Assembly: GCF_038003085.1 (NCBI RefSeq)
Contig: NZ_JBBOOM010000001.1
Location: 62,001 to 126,000, forward strand
DNA: 64,000 nt
Direction of reading: 5' to 3'
From: Psychrobacillus sp. FSL K6-2836
Lineage (GTDB): Bacteria > Bacillota > Bacilli > Bacillales_A > Planococcaceae
Shown here in pieces: positions 16,939-25,290 of this stretch (its first letter is position 1; every line of letters starts with the position of its first letter). A model generated the notes under the pieces. It saw nothing but the letters and a program-made list of their open reading frames with translations. It searched no databases and had not been told where the DNA came from. The translations under genes and the position numbers were made by a program.

Positions 16939-17073
16939 TCAGCTATGGATATTACTATGGAAATGGCTAAAAATAGACAGACCTGTCCCGTTGCTACCAT
17001 TTTCATGAGTAATTGCACAAGAAGTGGATAAAAATTCCAACATAAATAATTGTGCATTCATAGCGTTTTTCAT
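16939..17073 (-). CDS. Leader peptide of the ABC-F gene (44 residues)
   Basis: A 44-codon ORF beginning MKNAMNAQLFMLEFLSTS with a near-perfect GGAGGTGAAGA ribosome site eight bases upstream. It ends 120 bases before the ABC-F start, just ahead of the attenuator. A promoter is placed properly upstream. The arrangement fits ribosome-mediated attenuation: a stalled or slowed ribosome on the leader would free the antiterminator. The peptide resembles no protein I know, and translation is inferred from the ribosome site only. Confidence 0.6.
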   Translation of the reverse strand: MKNAMNAQLFMLEFLSTSCAITHENGSNGTGLSIFSHFHSNIHS

Positions 17074-17107
17074 TCTTTCTTCACCTCCGTTCAAATTAGT
17101 TAAATAA

Positions 17108-17136
17108 ATAATAGCATAACTATTCATACAATTCAA
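17108..17136 (-). promoter_or_regulatory. SigA-type promoter of the leader/ABC-F unit
   Basis: Minus-strand TTGAAT, 17 bases, TATTAT. It overlaps the last codons of the upstream lipoprotein gene and gives a leader RNA of about 280 bases. Confidence 0.6.
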
Positions 17137-17366
17137 TCGTTATTTTCAGCTGGTTTTTCAATAGTCGGGTCATTGAAACCATCTATTTTTGGAACTCCTA
17201 CATCATTTTCTTCGTTTACTTCTTCATTCCCAGTGTTAGGAACTTCTTTATCTTGTCCATTTAATTGTGTCTCTGGGTTTGCTGGTTCATTGGATTCCCT
17301 CTGGGATCCACATGCTGTAAGTATGAAAAATGAAATAATTAGTATTGAAAACAATTTTTTATTCAT
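17133..17366 (-). CDS. Small lipoprotein
   Basis: 77 residues with a lipoprotein signal peptide ending in the lipobox LTAC (Cys 19), so the mature part would be lipid-anchored outside the membrane. The mature 58 residues are acidic and rich in Asn, Glu and Pro, with no recognised domain. The gene precedes the ABC-F leader on the same strand, but that leader has its own promoter. Confidence 0.7.
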   Translation of the reverse strand: MNKKLFSILIISFFILTACGSQRESNEPANPETQLNGQDKEVPNTGNEEVNEENDVGVPKIDGFNDPTIEKPAENND

Positions 17367-17529
17367 CGTTAGTTGCCTCCCAATTTATTATTAGAATGCA
17401 CAACCTTTAAGTGTTTATACTACATATTTTTTATTGTAAGCATGGGAAATAGGCAAATTTTCCGTTTCACAAGTAAACGTTTTATAAAAGTAAGTGAACT
17501 ACTAGATATCGCAATTTCATTTTTTAATA

Positions 17530-17559
17530 GAAAAAAACTCCAGCACGATGCTGGAGTTT
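17530..17559 (-). terminator. Intrinsic terminator
   Basis: AAACTCCAGCA-CGA-TGCTGGAGTTT, 11 perfect pairs, T7 on the minus strand. It ends the Spo0M-like gene. Confidence 0.85.
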
Positions 17560-17565
17560 CAAATT

Positions 17566-17958
17566 TCATTCCTCAATATCAAAATATATCTCGTCTTCAT
17601 CGTTATACTCAGATCCATTTTCGAATAACACGGTCGTTCTTAAAATGAGTTTTGTTACTTCCTCGTTTTTTTCTGGAATCCATCTTTCATCTGGCATAAT
17701 CTCAAAAGGTATCATTTGCATGTCTTTGGATGCAGCTGCTCCTACCAACTCTATAGAATGTTTCGATACGATTTTGGGATTTTCACTATTAGTTAGTTTA
17801 AATACCTCTAATTTAATATTTTCAACCGATTCATCGTGCACTCCTTCTATATATATAGTACCCGATAGATTAATACCATGTTCAATATAAGGATGGTCAA
17901 CAATCGTGTCTATCTTTATAGATTTTACTTTTATGGAAGATTCAAATTTCTTCGCCAT
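17566..17958 (-). CDS. Spo0M-like arrestin-fold protein, short form
   Basis: 130 residues. The stretch IKIDTIVDHPYIEHGINLSG, then TIYIEGVHDESVENIKLEVF, and later IPFEIMPDERWIP follows the strand pattern of the N-terminal Spo0M (sporulation control) arrestin-like domain, but the usual C-terminal half is missing. Spo0M affects sporulation and cell shape through an unclear mechanism. ATG 17958 is ten bases after AAGGTGG; an upstream TTG at 17967 is too close to that site. It follows the AI-2E-type gene with almost no gap, so the two are likely co-transcribed. Assignment is tentative. Confidence 0.5.
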   Translation of the reverse strand: MAKKFESSIKVKSIKIDTIVDHPYIEHGINLSGTIYIEGVHDESVENIKLEVFKLTNSENPKIVSKHSIELVGAAASKDMQMIPFEIMPDERWIPEKNEEVTKLILRTTVLFENGSEYNDEDEIYFDIEE

Positions 17959-17963
17959 TACTC

Positions 17964-19166
17964 TCAATCCACCTTGTGATTTGTATACTCATAATGATTT
18001 TCAATAACTGGTTCAAACTTATTATACCGTTTTTTAAACAATGTATAGAAGTGGGAAACGATAACTTTTAAAATCGCATATCCTGGAATCCCTAAAATAA
18101 CTCCTGGAACTCCAAATAAGGAACCAGCTGTAATAAGGACAAAAATTATTGTAATCGGGTGAACATGTAATGATTTACCCATAATTTGTGGAGATATAAA
18201 CTTGCCTTCTATTAATTGTACAATTGTCCAAACGATTGCTAATCCTACAAGCAATAATGGAGAAGTTACTAACGCAATGATAGCTGCTGGTGTAATAGCA
18301 ATAACTGGACCCAAATAAGGTACAACACTTGTAACCATTGCTATAACTCCGAGTAAAAGCGCATACGGCATTTGAATAATGGCAAATCCAATATAAATCA
18401 TTAGACCGATACACATAGATACGAGTATTTGACCTTGAATATAAGAACTGATTTGTCTATCTATACCAGTAAATACCTCTCGAAGATCATCCCGCATTCT
18501 TGGTGGAAATAGCTTCATGACATAGTTAGGTAGTTTTTCTCCATCTTTTAATAGATAAAATACTATAAACGGAACCGTTACAATTGCTAACACGAAGCTT
18601 GTTAAAACTCCTACAATGGAGGAGATTCCAGTCGCAATTCCAGTGACAGTATTTTGAACAAAGTCTCCAATTTCAGCTGGCAGCCCATTTAAAACCGAAG
18701 TAACGTCATTTTCAATTTGTAAATAATATTCCTGGAAAATTGATGTTCGCAAAAAATTATCTAAGTCATTAAATAACTGGATAAAATAAGTAGGTAACTC
18801 TTCTACTAGCTTAAAGACCTGTCCCTTTAAAAAAGGAAATACTAGAAAAACTAGTAAAGTTATTAGCCCGATTAATACTAAGAAAATAATAAGAATTCCC
18901 CAGACACGTTTAATTTTTACTTTTTCCAATAAACGCAATATCGGTCGTAATAAGTAATACATAATAACAGCTAAAATAATCGGTAAAATTACATTACCCA
19001 GAAAGACCGTTAATGGTACGAAAATAAAGGAAATTTCATCATAAATCATGATAACGAGACCAATCATGAGTAAAAGAATTAATGAAAAGACTGTATTACG
19101 TCCACCTAAAAATTTTATGTATCTTGTAGAAAAAAAAGAAGGTTTTTCTGGCTCCACTTCTATCAA
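17964..19166 (-). CDS. AI-2E family transporter (PF01594)
   Basis: 400 residues with about eight membrane segments in the AI-2E/UPF0118 order: an N-terminal pair of helices, a long extracytoplasmic helical region (about 140-200), then the conserved C-terminal block VPYLGPVIAITPAAIIAL and EGKFISPQIMGKSLHVHP. Family members include exporters of AI-2, polyamines or Na+(Li+)/H+ antiporters, so the substrate is open. The start is ambiguous: TTG at 19166 or GTG at 19157, both behind GAAAGGAAG. It is followed directly by the Spo0M-like gene. Confidence 0.85.
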   Translation of the reverse strand: MIEVEPEKPSFFSTRYIKFLGGRNTVFSLILLLMIGLVIMIYDEISFIFVPLTVFLGNVILPIILAVIMYYLLRPILRLLEKVKIKRVWGILIIFLVLIGLITLLVFLVFPFLKGQVFKLVEELPTYFIQLFNDLDNFLRTSIFQEYYLQIENDVTSVLNGLPAEIGDFVQNTVTGIATGISSIVGVLTSFVLAIVTVPFIVFYLLKDGEKLPNYVMKLFPPRMRDDLREVFTGIDRQISSYIQGQILVSMCIGLMIYIGFAIIQMPYALLLGVIAMVTSVVPYLGPVIAITPAAIIALVTSPLLLVGLAIVWTIVQLIEGKFISPQIMGKSLHVHPITIIFVLITAGSLFGVPGVILGIPGYAILKVIVSHFYTLFKKRYNKFEPVIENHYEYTNHKVD

Positions 19167-19228
19167 ACTTCCTTTCTATATATATTTATTTTACGGAGGA
19201 AAAATAAGAATGGCAATCTTGAAGCACC

Positions 19229-20170
19229 TTATTTTTCTAAAAACTCTGTAATTGCTTCTTTATTCATATCTTTATCGAGTTCAATGACCGATCCAGCATG
19301 ACTATAGTTCTTAAATGAATAAGTTCCTTCCACTGGGATTGTCATTTTTTCCATTTCTAATTTACCGCTTACAATTGCGTCTAACACTCGTTTTGTTTTG
19401 TCTGAACGAGAATAATCCGTTTGGATATATCCCTCAGTCGCACCAATGAATTTGGGTAAATTTGGAATATTTTCTATTGATAACAACTCATCTTTTAAGA
19501 TTTCCATCACAAGCTGTTGCCTACCTACTCGTCCAAAGTCCCCTTCAGCATCTGAGCGGAAACGCGCATAACCAAGTAATTCTTGCCCATTTAGATTCTG
19601 TTGTCCTTTGTTTAAAGTTACACCAATCTTTTCAGACATATCCTTCTCTACATTAACTGGAACACCATTTGGTGCAATAATATCCACTAGAGATTCAAAG
19701 CTACTAAAATCAATTAATGCATAGTGATGAATTGGTAAGTCGAACATCTCTTGAATTGTATCTTTCAATAATTGTACTCCGTCTAAGTAAAATGCTGTAT
19801 TTAGTTTATAGGATTGGTAACCTGGGATATCGGCATATATATCACGCATGAAAGAAATAACTTTTACATCATTATTTTGCTTATCCCAAGAGAAAATCAT
19901 CATCGTATCTGTACGCGACTTATCTTCCCCTCGAGAATCCACACCGAGAACTAAGATATTCTCACGTTCTCCTTGTTTAAGTACGTCCCCTTTGAAATCC
20001 ATTGGCTCCTTTTGTGTTGTATCCGCTAATTTATAGCCACTTGAATATTGAGTAAATGTATAAATACCAATTCCTATAGCTAAAAACAGTAAAATAACAA
20101 ATAATATGCGTCCTATTCTTGGACGTCTTTTTCTTCTACGTCTTCTAGTTTGTTGTAATTCTTCTTCCAT
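19229..20170 (-). CDS. LytR-CpsA-Psr (LCP) family wall-polymer ligase
   Basis: 313 residues. An Arg/Lys-rich cytoplasmic tail (RRRRRKRRPR) precedes one membrane anchor (about 22-41). The outer LCP domain carries VLGVDSRGEDKSRTDTMM, the polyprenyl-phosphate-binding region with Asp and Arg residues, then SFMRDIY, and later YARFRSDAEGDFGRVGRQQ with the characteristic arginines. LCP enzymes (TagT/U/V type) attach teichoic acid or other glycopolymers to peptidoglycan outside the membrane. It is upstream of the AI-2E gene on the same strand with a 60-base gap. Confidence 0.9.
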   Translation of the reverse strand: MEEELQQTRRRRRKRRPRIGRILFVILLFLAIGIGIYTFTQYSSGYKLADTTQKEPMDFKGDVLKQGERENILVLGVDSRGEDKSRTDTMMIFSWDKQNNDVKVISFMRDIYADIPGYQSYKLNTAFYLDGVQLLKDTIQEMFDLPIHHYALIDFSSFESLVDIIAPNGVPVNVEKDMSEKIGVTLNKGQQNLNGQELLGYARFRSDAEGDFGRVGRQQLVMEILKDELLSIENIPNLPKFIGATEGYIQTDYSRSDKTKRVLDAIVSGKLEMEKMTIPVEGTYSFKNYSHAGSVIELDKDMNKEAITEFLEK

Positions 20171-20313
20171 CTTGAAATCTCTCCTTTATACCCTAATAAT
20201 AACGTATTTCTGCTTTGAAAAGTTTCAGATTTTTGTACTACTTCTAAACAAGTGGTAAAATCTATTTTACATATAGTAAAATTCAATCAGTGCGATTAAT
20301 AGGAGGAATGAAC

Positions 20314-20832
20314 ATGATAGAAAAAGCAACTTTCGCAGGTGGGTGTTTTTGGTGCATGGTAAAGCCATTCGATACTTGGGACGGCATACATAAAGTAACT
20401 TCAGGATATATGGGTGGTCATCTTGATAACCCTACATATGAAGACGTAAAAAAAGGTGATTCTGGTCATTTAGAGGTTGTAGAAATACAATATGATTCTG
20501 CTCTTTTCTCATACAACCAATTATTAGAAATTTTTTGGCAGCAAATTGATCCTACCGATGATGGCGGTCAATTCCAAGATCGGGGAGAAAGCTATCGCAC
20601 TGCCATATTTATTCATTCGGATGAGCAACGAGAGCTGGCGGAGCAATCGAAAAAACAACTTGCAGCAAGTGGAAAGTTCTCTAAGCCTATTGTTACCGAA
20701 ATTCGTGAAGCTAAAACATTTTATGAAGCCGAAGAGTATCATCAAGATTTCTATAAAAAAAGCCCTTCACACTACAAAGAGGATCGTGCACAATCAGGCC
20801 GAGATGAATTTATAGAGAAAAACTGGAAATAG
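20314..20832 (+). CDS. msrA: Peptide methionine-(S)-S-oxide reductase
   Basis: 172 residues, the normal size for stand-alone MsrA, which reduces methionine-S-sulfoxide in proteins. The catalytic GGCFWC lies at residues 8-13, followed by the family blocks [24 protein letters not shown] and [18 protein letters not shown]. No MsrB domain is fused. ATG 20314 lies seven bases after AGGAGG; in-frame upstream starts (GTG 20290, ATG 20308) are badly placed. Single-gene unit with a terminator about 90 bases downstream. Confidence 0.95.
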   Translation: MIEKATFAGGCFWCMVKPFDTWDGIHKVTSGYMGGHLDNPTYEDVKKGDSGHLEVVEIQYDSALFSYNQLLEIFWQQIDPTDDGGQFQDRGESYRTAIFIHSDEQRELAEQSKKQLAASGKFSKPIVTEIREAKTFYEAEEYHQDFYKKSPSHYKEDRAQSGRDEFIEKNWK

Positions 20833-20919
20833 AATTCAACATTAATAGCATACTAAAACAATGGGTCTCAATAACCTTTAGAGAAAAGGATACTGTCCCA
20901 TTATCAAAGTGAAAAAGAG

Positions 20920-20970
20920 AATCCCACGGAAAATCTGATAGCTCAGCTTTTCTGTGGGATTTTATGTTTG
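20920..20970 (+). terminator. Intrinsic terminator of msrA
   Basis: AATCCCACGGAAAA / TTTTCTGTGGGATT, one mismatch, followed by TTATGTTT. Confidence 0.75.
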
Positions 20971-20992
20971 TAAATAGGACTAATGAGCATTA

Positions 20993-21036
20993 ATAAAGGC
21001 TACCCCAAATGTCATTGTAATTGGATAGCCTTATTA
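20993..21036 (-). terminator. Probable terminator of the hyu operon
   Basis: AAGGCTACCC / GGATAGCCTT with a long loop. T-rich sequence follows on the minus strand, 45 bases past the DUF917 stop. Confidence 0.55.
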
Positions 21037-21076
21037 TTTTATAATTTTATAACTATTTCTTTATATCACACTAGTT

Positions 21077-22198
21077 TCATTTTCCCATTCCATTAATGAT
21101 TTTTAAATTTAGATAATCCTTTTTCTCCATCCCAATATACTCTGGTCCAAAAATAGAGAGACCTTTATCTGTTTCCCAAATAGTTGGAGCCGGAAAAGAT
21201 AATACAGCTACTTCCATTCCTGCTTTGCAAGAAGGATTCAGTAAAGGTTTACCAGTTTGATAATCAAGTATAATAATTAGCTCTGGAATAATAGAAACGA
21301 TTTTGTCTGCAATTCTAGCTGTCATATTTTCATTTCTAAACCATACAGACATCTCGTCTTTCAAATTATCAGATTTAATATTAATAGTTCCCTCTATGAA
21401 TCCCCTTACTTCTTCCCATGATGCTTCACTAACTGTTCCCTTGAAAAGAATTTTCCCATCTCCTGCGAGAGTAATCGTTTCGATGGGATTAACTCCATCC
21501 TCATTTGCTAGGCGCATCGCTCGGCCAACTGCTTGTGCTTTGGAAATCGTACCTTCAATAACTGACGTCCTAAATTTTTCTCCTTTAACAGGGTGATCGC
21601 ATATTCCTGAATAGTTTCCAGATATAGTTGCAAATGTTCTTGCGATAGCTTCTGCTCGATCATGACTTGCTGCTGTTTCAACAACTAATGTATCTCCATA
21701 GCGATTAGCTAAAGCAAAAGGAGCAATTGAAACATCGAAAATATTAAATGTTGTTTGTGCCAAATCAGGTACCGCTCTTCCCGCAGGGTCTGCATCGACT
21801 AATGGAATATCTAAACTAGCAGCCACTTCCATTGCCCATGCCGTGTTCCCCCCAAGTTCTGTTGCACAAATACACTTAATCTCTTCTCTTAAGTTCTTCT
21901 GTAAAATTCTTGTCGCGATCGTTGAAACATTTTCTTTTACTGGCTTTAGCCCTTTTAACTTTTGAACTATTTCATCTGAAGGTGGTGCAACAGACCCTAC
22001 ATAATAAGGAGAAGCAACGAGCCAGTGGTCTTTTACATCTTCTAAAGCTATTAACTTAATTTCTTTCCCATTACGATATATGTTTTTTATAATTTCCAGG
22101 CCTTCTGATAAACTACCTCCTCCACCAGTTCCGTAAATACATGCTCCATACAAAATATCTTCTGCTTCTTGCAATTGTAAAGTTCTCAAAAAAATCAC
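21077..22198 (-). CDS. DUF917 / S-methyl-thiohydantoin desulfurase-like protein
   Basis: 373 residues of the DUF917 (PF06032) family, seen in YGTGGGGSLSEG near the N-terminus, VGSVAPPSDE, the metal-ligand-like ATELGGNTAWAMEVAA, and DADPAGRAVPDLAQTTF. Proteins of this family accompany hydantoinase/oxoprolinase genes; one studied branch removes the thiol group from S-methyl thiohydantoins. It is the last gene of the operon, 15 bases after the permease. The start may be GTG 22198 or TTG 22189. It supports a role in degrading hydantoin-like or lactam compounds; the exact substrate is unknown. Confidence 0.85.
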   Translation of the reverse strand: MIFLRTLQLQEAEDILYGACIYGTGGGGSLSEGLEIIKNIYRNGKEIKLIALEDVKDHWLVASPYYVGSVAPPSDEIVQKLKGLKPVKENVSTIATRILQKNLREEIKCICATELGGNTAWAMEVAASLDIPLVDADPAGRAVPDLAQTTFNIFDVSIAPFALANRYGDTLVVETAASHDRAEAIARTFATISGNYSGICDHPVKGEKFRTSVIEGTISKAQAVGRAMRLANEDGVNPIETITLAGDGKILFKGTVSEASWEEVRGFIEGTINIKSDNLKDEMSVWFRNENMTARIADKIVSIIPELIIILDYQTGKPLLNPSCKAGMEVAVLSFPAPTIWETDKGLSIFGPEYIGMEKKDYLNLKIINGMGK

Positions 22199-22213
22199 CC
22201 TTCATATCCTTCC

Positions 22214-23524
22214 TTACTCCACTTTTGTAAATTGATCTGGACGTATTTTATGTTTAACCTTCATTAATAATAGGTAGACTATCGCCGAAATAAATAATGA
22301 TTGAACGGCTGGTATCCCCATTTCAATGATATATTGGGTGTAGTAAGCGACTGCAATACCAATTGCCATTGCTATTGTAGCCATCCAGTTCCAACCTGGA
22401 TTATCTTTATACGTTTGACTACGAATAAAAAAGAAGTCCGCAATCATAATACCAGCAATGGGTCCGTAAATAATCCCTGAAACATATAAAAAATCCTCAA
22501 AGTAATTTAATACTCCCCCTAGCGCCATACCAACCCCTAAAATTGTCCCTATGAAAGTAAGTATTGCACGTCCCTTTCCAGAATTAATGTTCATCATATT
22601 AGCCATAGAAAGGCCCATACTATAACTATTTACTATTTGACTAGTCCATGTAGAGAGCCACAAGATTAGGAAACCCCACATTGGAAAACCAAGCCCTAGC
22701 ATGATTTGTACAATGTCGGCTTCTCCAACACCAATCGCCATTATTGCTCCTACAAAAAATAGTGGAAATCCTACGCCGATAATACCTATTGGAATAAGTA
22801 AATTATCTTTTACTTTAGGCTTTGCATACCGTGTATAATCCTGAACACCTACCCATTGCGATACATTCATACCTAAAACTAAACTAATAGCCGCTAGTAT
22901 CGTTATACTAGACTCTGGCTGCCAAGAAGCAACTTTTTCCCATCCTGAATCTTTCATAACTAAATAAATTCCTGTTACTACTAAAAGTAGCCCTGCCGGA
23001 ACTGCAATAATATCTGTCCACTTCATTGAGGACATACCAAATATAGAAGGGACCGCAAAAATTAGTCCACAAACTGTTGTGATAAGTGCGAGCATTCCCC
23101 ATTCATTTTCATAGTCTATACCAAACATTGCTGCAATAGCTTCTCCTGTTACAGCTGTTTGCAAAGCCCACCATCCTAATCCTACAAAAAACGTAATGAA
23201 ACCAATAATCCATCTCGCTTGTATATGTCCGAAACTACTTCTTGCTATTACTGAAGAAGAAATACCCGTTATTGCTCCCATATATCCAGTAATTGCGTTT
23301 CCAATCCATTGAACAACGAAAAGAGAAACGAATAATATCCAAAAAATTTCAGTAATACCAAAGTAAGTGGCTAACAATGCTCCAGTTAATAAAACAGGGA
23401 TAGAAAATTCTAATCCACCAAAGATTACCGCTGGAACAATCCAGTGTTGTCTCTGATTTAACGGAACAGGAAATAACGCTTCATCTGTTGAGACCGCTTT
23501 AGCTTTTTTCTCTTTATTAGTCAT
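22214..23524 (-). CDS. NCS1-family permease (CodB-like)
   Basis: 436 residues with about twelve membrane helices. It opens with the NCS1 signature PLNQRQHWIVPAVIFGGLEF and has GYMGAITGISSSVIARSSFG and MNVSQWVGVQDYTRYAKP, typical of cytosine/purine/hydantoin permeases. It should import a nitrogen-ring compound together with a cation. The ATG overlaps the HyuB stop by one base (TGATG), so translation is coupled. Being inside a hydantoinase-type operon, it probably imports the operon's substrate. Confidence 0.9.
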   Translation of the reverse strand: MTNKEKKAKAVSTDEALFPVPLNQRQHWIVPAVIFGGLEFSIPVLLTGALLATYFGITEIFWILFVSLFVVQWIGNAITGYMGAITGISSSVIARSSFGHIQARWIIGFITFFVGLGWWALQTAVTGEAIAAMFGIDYENEWGMLALITTVCGLIFAVPSIFGMSSMKWTDIIAVPAGLLLVVTGIYLVMKDSGWEKVASWQPESSITILAAISLVLGMNVSQWVGVQDYTRYAKPKVKDNLLIPIGIIGVGFPLFFVGAIMAIGVGEADIVQIMLGLGFPMWGFLILWLSTWTSQIVNSYSMGLSMANMMNINSGKGRAILTFIGTILGVGMALGGVLNYFEDFLYVSGIIYGPIAGIMIADFFFIRSQTYKDNPGWNWMATIAMAIGIAVAYYTQYIIEMGIPAVQSLFISAIVYLLLMKVKHKIRPDQFTKVE

Positions 23525-25290
23525 CAGGCTCTCCCTTTCAAGTAGCTTCTTCTTTCTTCTATTTCCTGTTTAATCTCGTATGTTTCCGTATCAAGCACCA
23601 CTCCAAACTTTACCCTAGCATCTTCAATGGAAAAGTAGCCATTCTTCACATCACTTTGAATTTGTCGTAGGGAACGTAAATATGGATTACCATAACCTCC
23701 TCCAGTTCCTGTTACTAATTCGAGTACATCCCCTTCTTGCAAAGGATATCTTGCATACATACCATACGGACCATCTATTTCTCCATTATGTTTTTTCACA
23801 AAGAATTTATTAGTTGATCCTTCTTCTCCATCGTTAACACCCCATGGTGCAAATTTATGACGCCCATAAGTTACCGTCGCCTTAGCATCACTGGAAAGTA
23901 CACGGTATGAGCGAACAACTCCTGCTCCACCGATATATTCCCCTGCTCCCTTTCCATCACAATTTAATTTATATTCATCAATCATTACTCCGTAGCGAGC
24001 TTCGGCAATTTCAACTGGGATATTATACGTTTCTCCATCCCCAATACAGAACTGTCCACGAGCTCCATCTTGTCCTAATCCAGCTCCCCAACCTCCAACA
24101 GATGGTTCCACTATTAAATATGGTTCCGAAGTATCTGAATGTTCTCCAGATAAAGTTACTGAACAAACCGAAAGGAAGTGGCCAGCTGTTAATCTTTTAG
24201 GTAAAACAGGAGCAAGGGCTTGCCACACTAAGTCTCCTCCAGATGAACCACTTTCCCAATAGTTTGATACAGGTGCAGGACGTTCTGCTGAAAATATGGA
24301 ACCTTTATCTGTAATTACTTTCAATGGTCTAAACACACCATCATTTGCATCTTGGGATGGATTAGTAATCGCTAAAAATACTGTTCTAACATCAGTTACA
24401 AGTGTAGTGTAGGAACCATTAACTGGTCCTGGGACTTGTGGATGGCTCCCTCTAAAATCACAAGTAAATTCGTCATCTGTGATAGTTACCTTCACTTGAA
24501 TTCTAAAAGGTCCATTGCCTAGTCCATCCCCATCAATATAGTTACTAGCTTCATATACTCCATTTGGAAGTTTCTCTAGCTCCTTAAGAGCCATTTGTTC
24601 ACCTTGTTGCAAAAGTAGTTCGATGGAAGCTTCCACTGTTTCTTTTTTATACTTATCACAAAGCTCTTTCATTCGTTTTTCTCCAATTTTCAAAGCAGCA
24701 ATTTGCGCCCACATATCACCCTCTGATAAATCTGGAAACCTAACATTACTCTTAATCATTTCTATTAAAGCCGTATTCATCTCGCCTTTATTGCTTAATT
24801 TAATACAAGGAAATTGCAAACCCTCTTGGTAAATATCGGTGGAATCATTTGTAAACGACCCTGGATCTTTCCCCCCCACTTCCGTCCAATGCGCTTTGTT
24901 GGCTGAAAAACCCATTAGTTCTCCATTATAAAATATAGGAAGTACAAGACCGACATCCGACAGATGTGTGCCTCCTCCCCCATAAGGGTCATTGATGATA
25001 AAAACATCTCCTGGATAAATATCATTTTTATCGCTATATTTCGTGATTACATCTTTAACCATGTAACTTAACGTCCCGATAAACCCCGCTACTCCATTAC
25101 CTTGGGTAAGCAATTGACCCTTCCTATCTGTTAAACCACAGGCAAAGTCTAATACCTCATAAATAATTGGGCTCATAGAAGTCCTGGCCAAGGTATAAAA
25201 CATCTCATCTCCAATTGACAACAATGTTTCTTTTACAATTTCTAATGTGAATGGATCCTGTTCCTTAAAAAGTTGTTTTATTTCACTCAT
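23524..25290 (-). CDS. hyuB: Hydantoinase/oxoprolinase subunit B
   Basis: 588 residues, full length for the HyuB family. Signatures include DPFTLEIVKETLLSIGDEM, VFIINDPYGGGGTHLSDV, the ANKAHWTEVGG block with its probable metal-binding histidine, and GGWGAGLGQDGA. With HyuA it forms the ATP-dependent enzyme that opens hydantoin, N-methylhydantoin or 5-oxoproline rings. The start overlaps the end of hyuA by eight bases. The exact ring substrate cannot be read from sequence. Confidence 0.9.
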   Translation of the reverse strand: MSEIKQLFKEQDPFTLEIVKETLLSIGDEMFYTLARTSMSPIIYEVLDFACGLTDRKGQLLTQGNGVAGFIGTLSYMVKDVITKYSDKNDIYPGDVFIINDPYGGGGTHLSDVGLVLPIFYNGELMGFSANKAHWTEVGGKDPGSFTNDSTDIYQEGLQFPCIKLSNKGEMNTALIEMIKSNVRFPDLSEGDMWAQIAALKIGEKRMKELCDKYKKETVEASIELLLQQGEQMALKELEKLPNGVYEASNYIDGDGLGNGPFRIQVKVTITDDEFTCDFRGSHPQVPGPVNGSYTTLVTDVRTVFLAITNPSQDANDGVFRPLKVITDKGSIFSAERPAPVSNYWESGSSGGDLVWQALAPVLPKRLTAGHFLSVCSVTLSGEHSDTSEPYLIVEPSVGGWGAGLGQDGARGQFCIGDGETYNIPVEIAEARYGVMIDEYKLNCDGKGAGEYIGGAGVVRSYRVLSSDAKATVTYGRHKFAPWGVNDGEEGSTNKFFVKKHNGEIDGPYGMYARYPLQEGDVLELVTGTGGGYGNPYLRSLRQIQSDVKNGYFSIEDARVKFGVVLDTETYEIKQEIEERRSYLKGRA

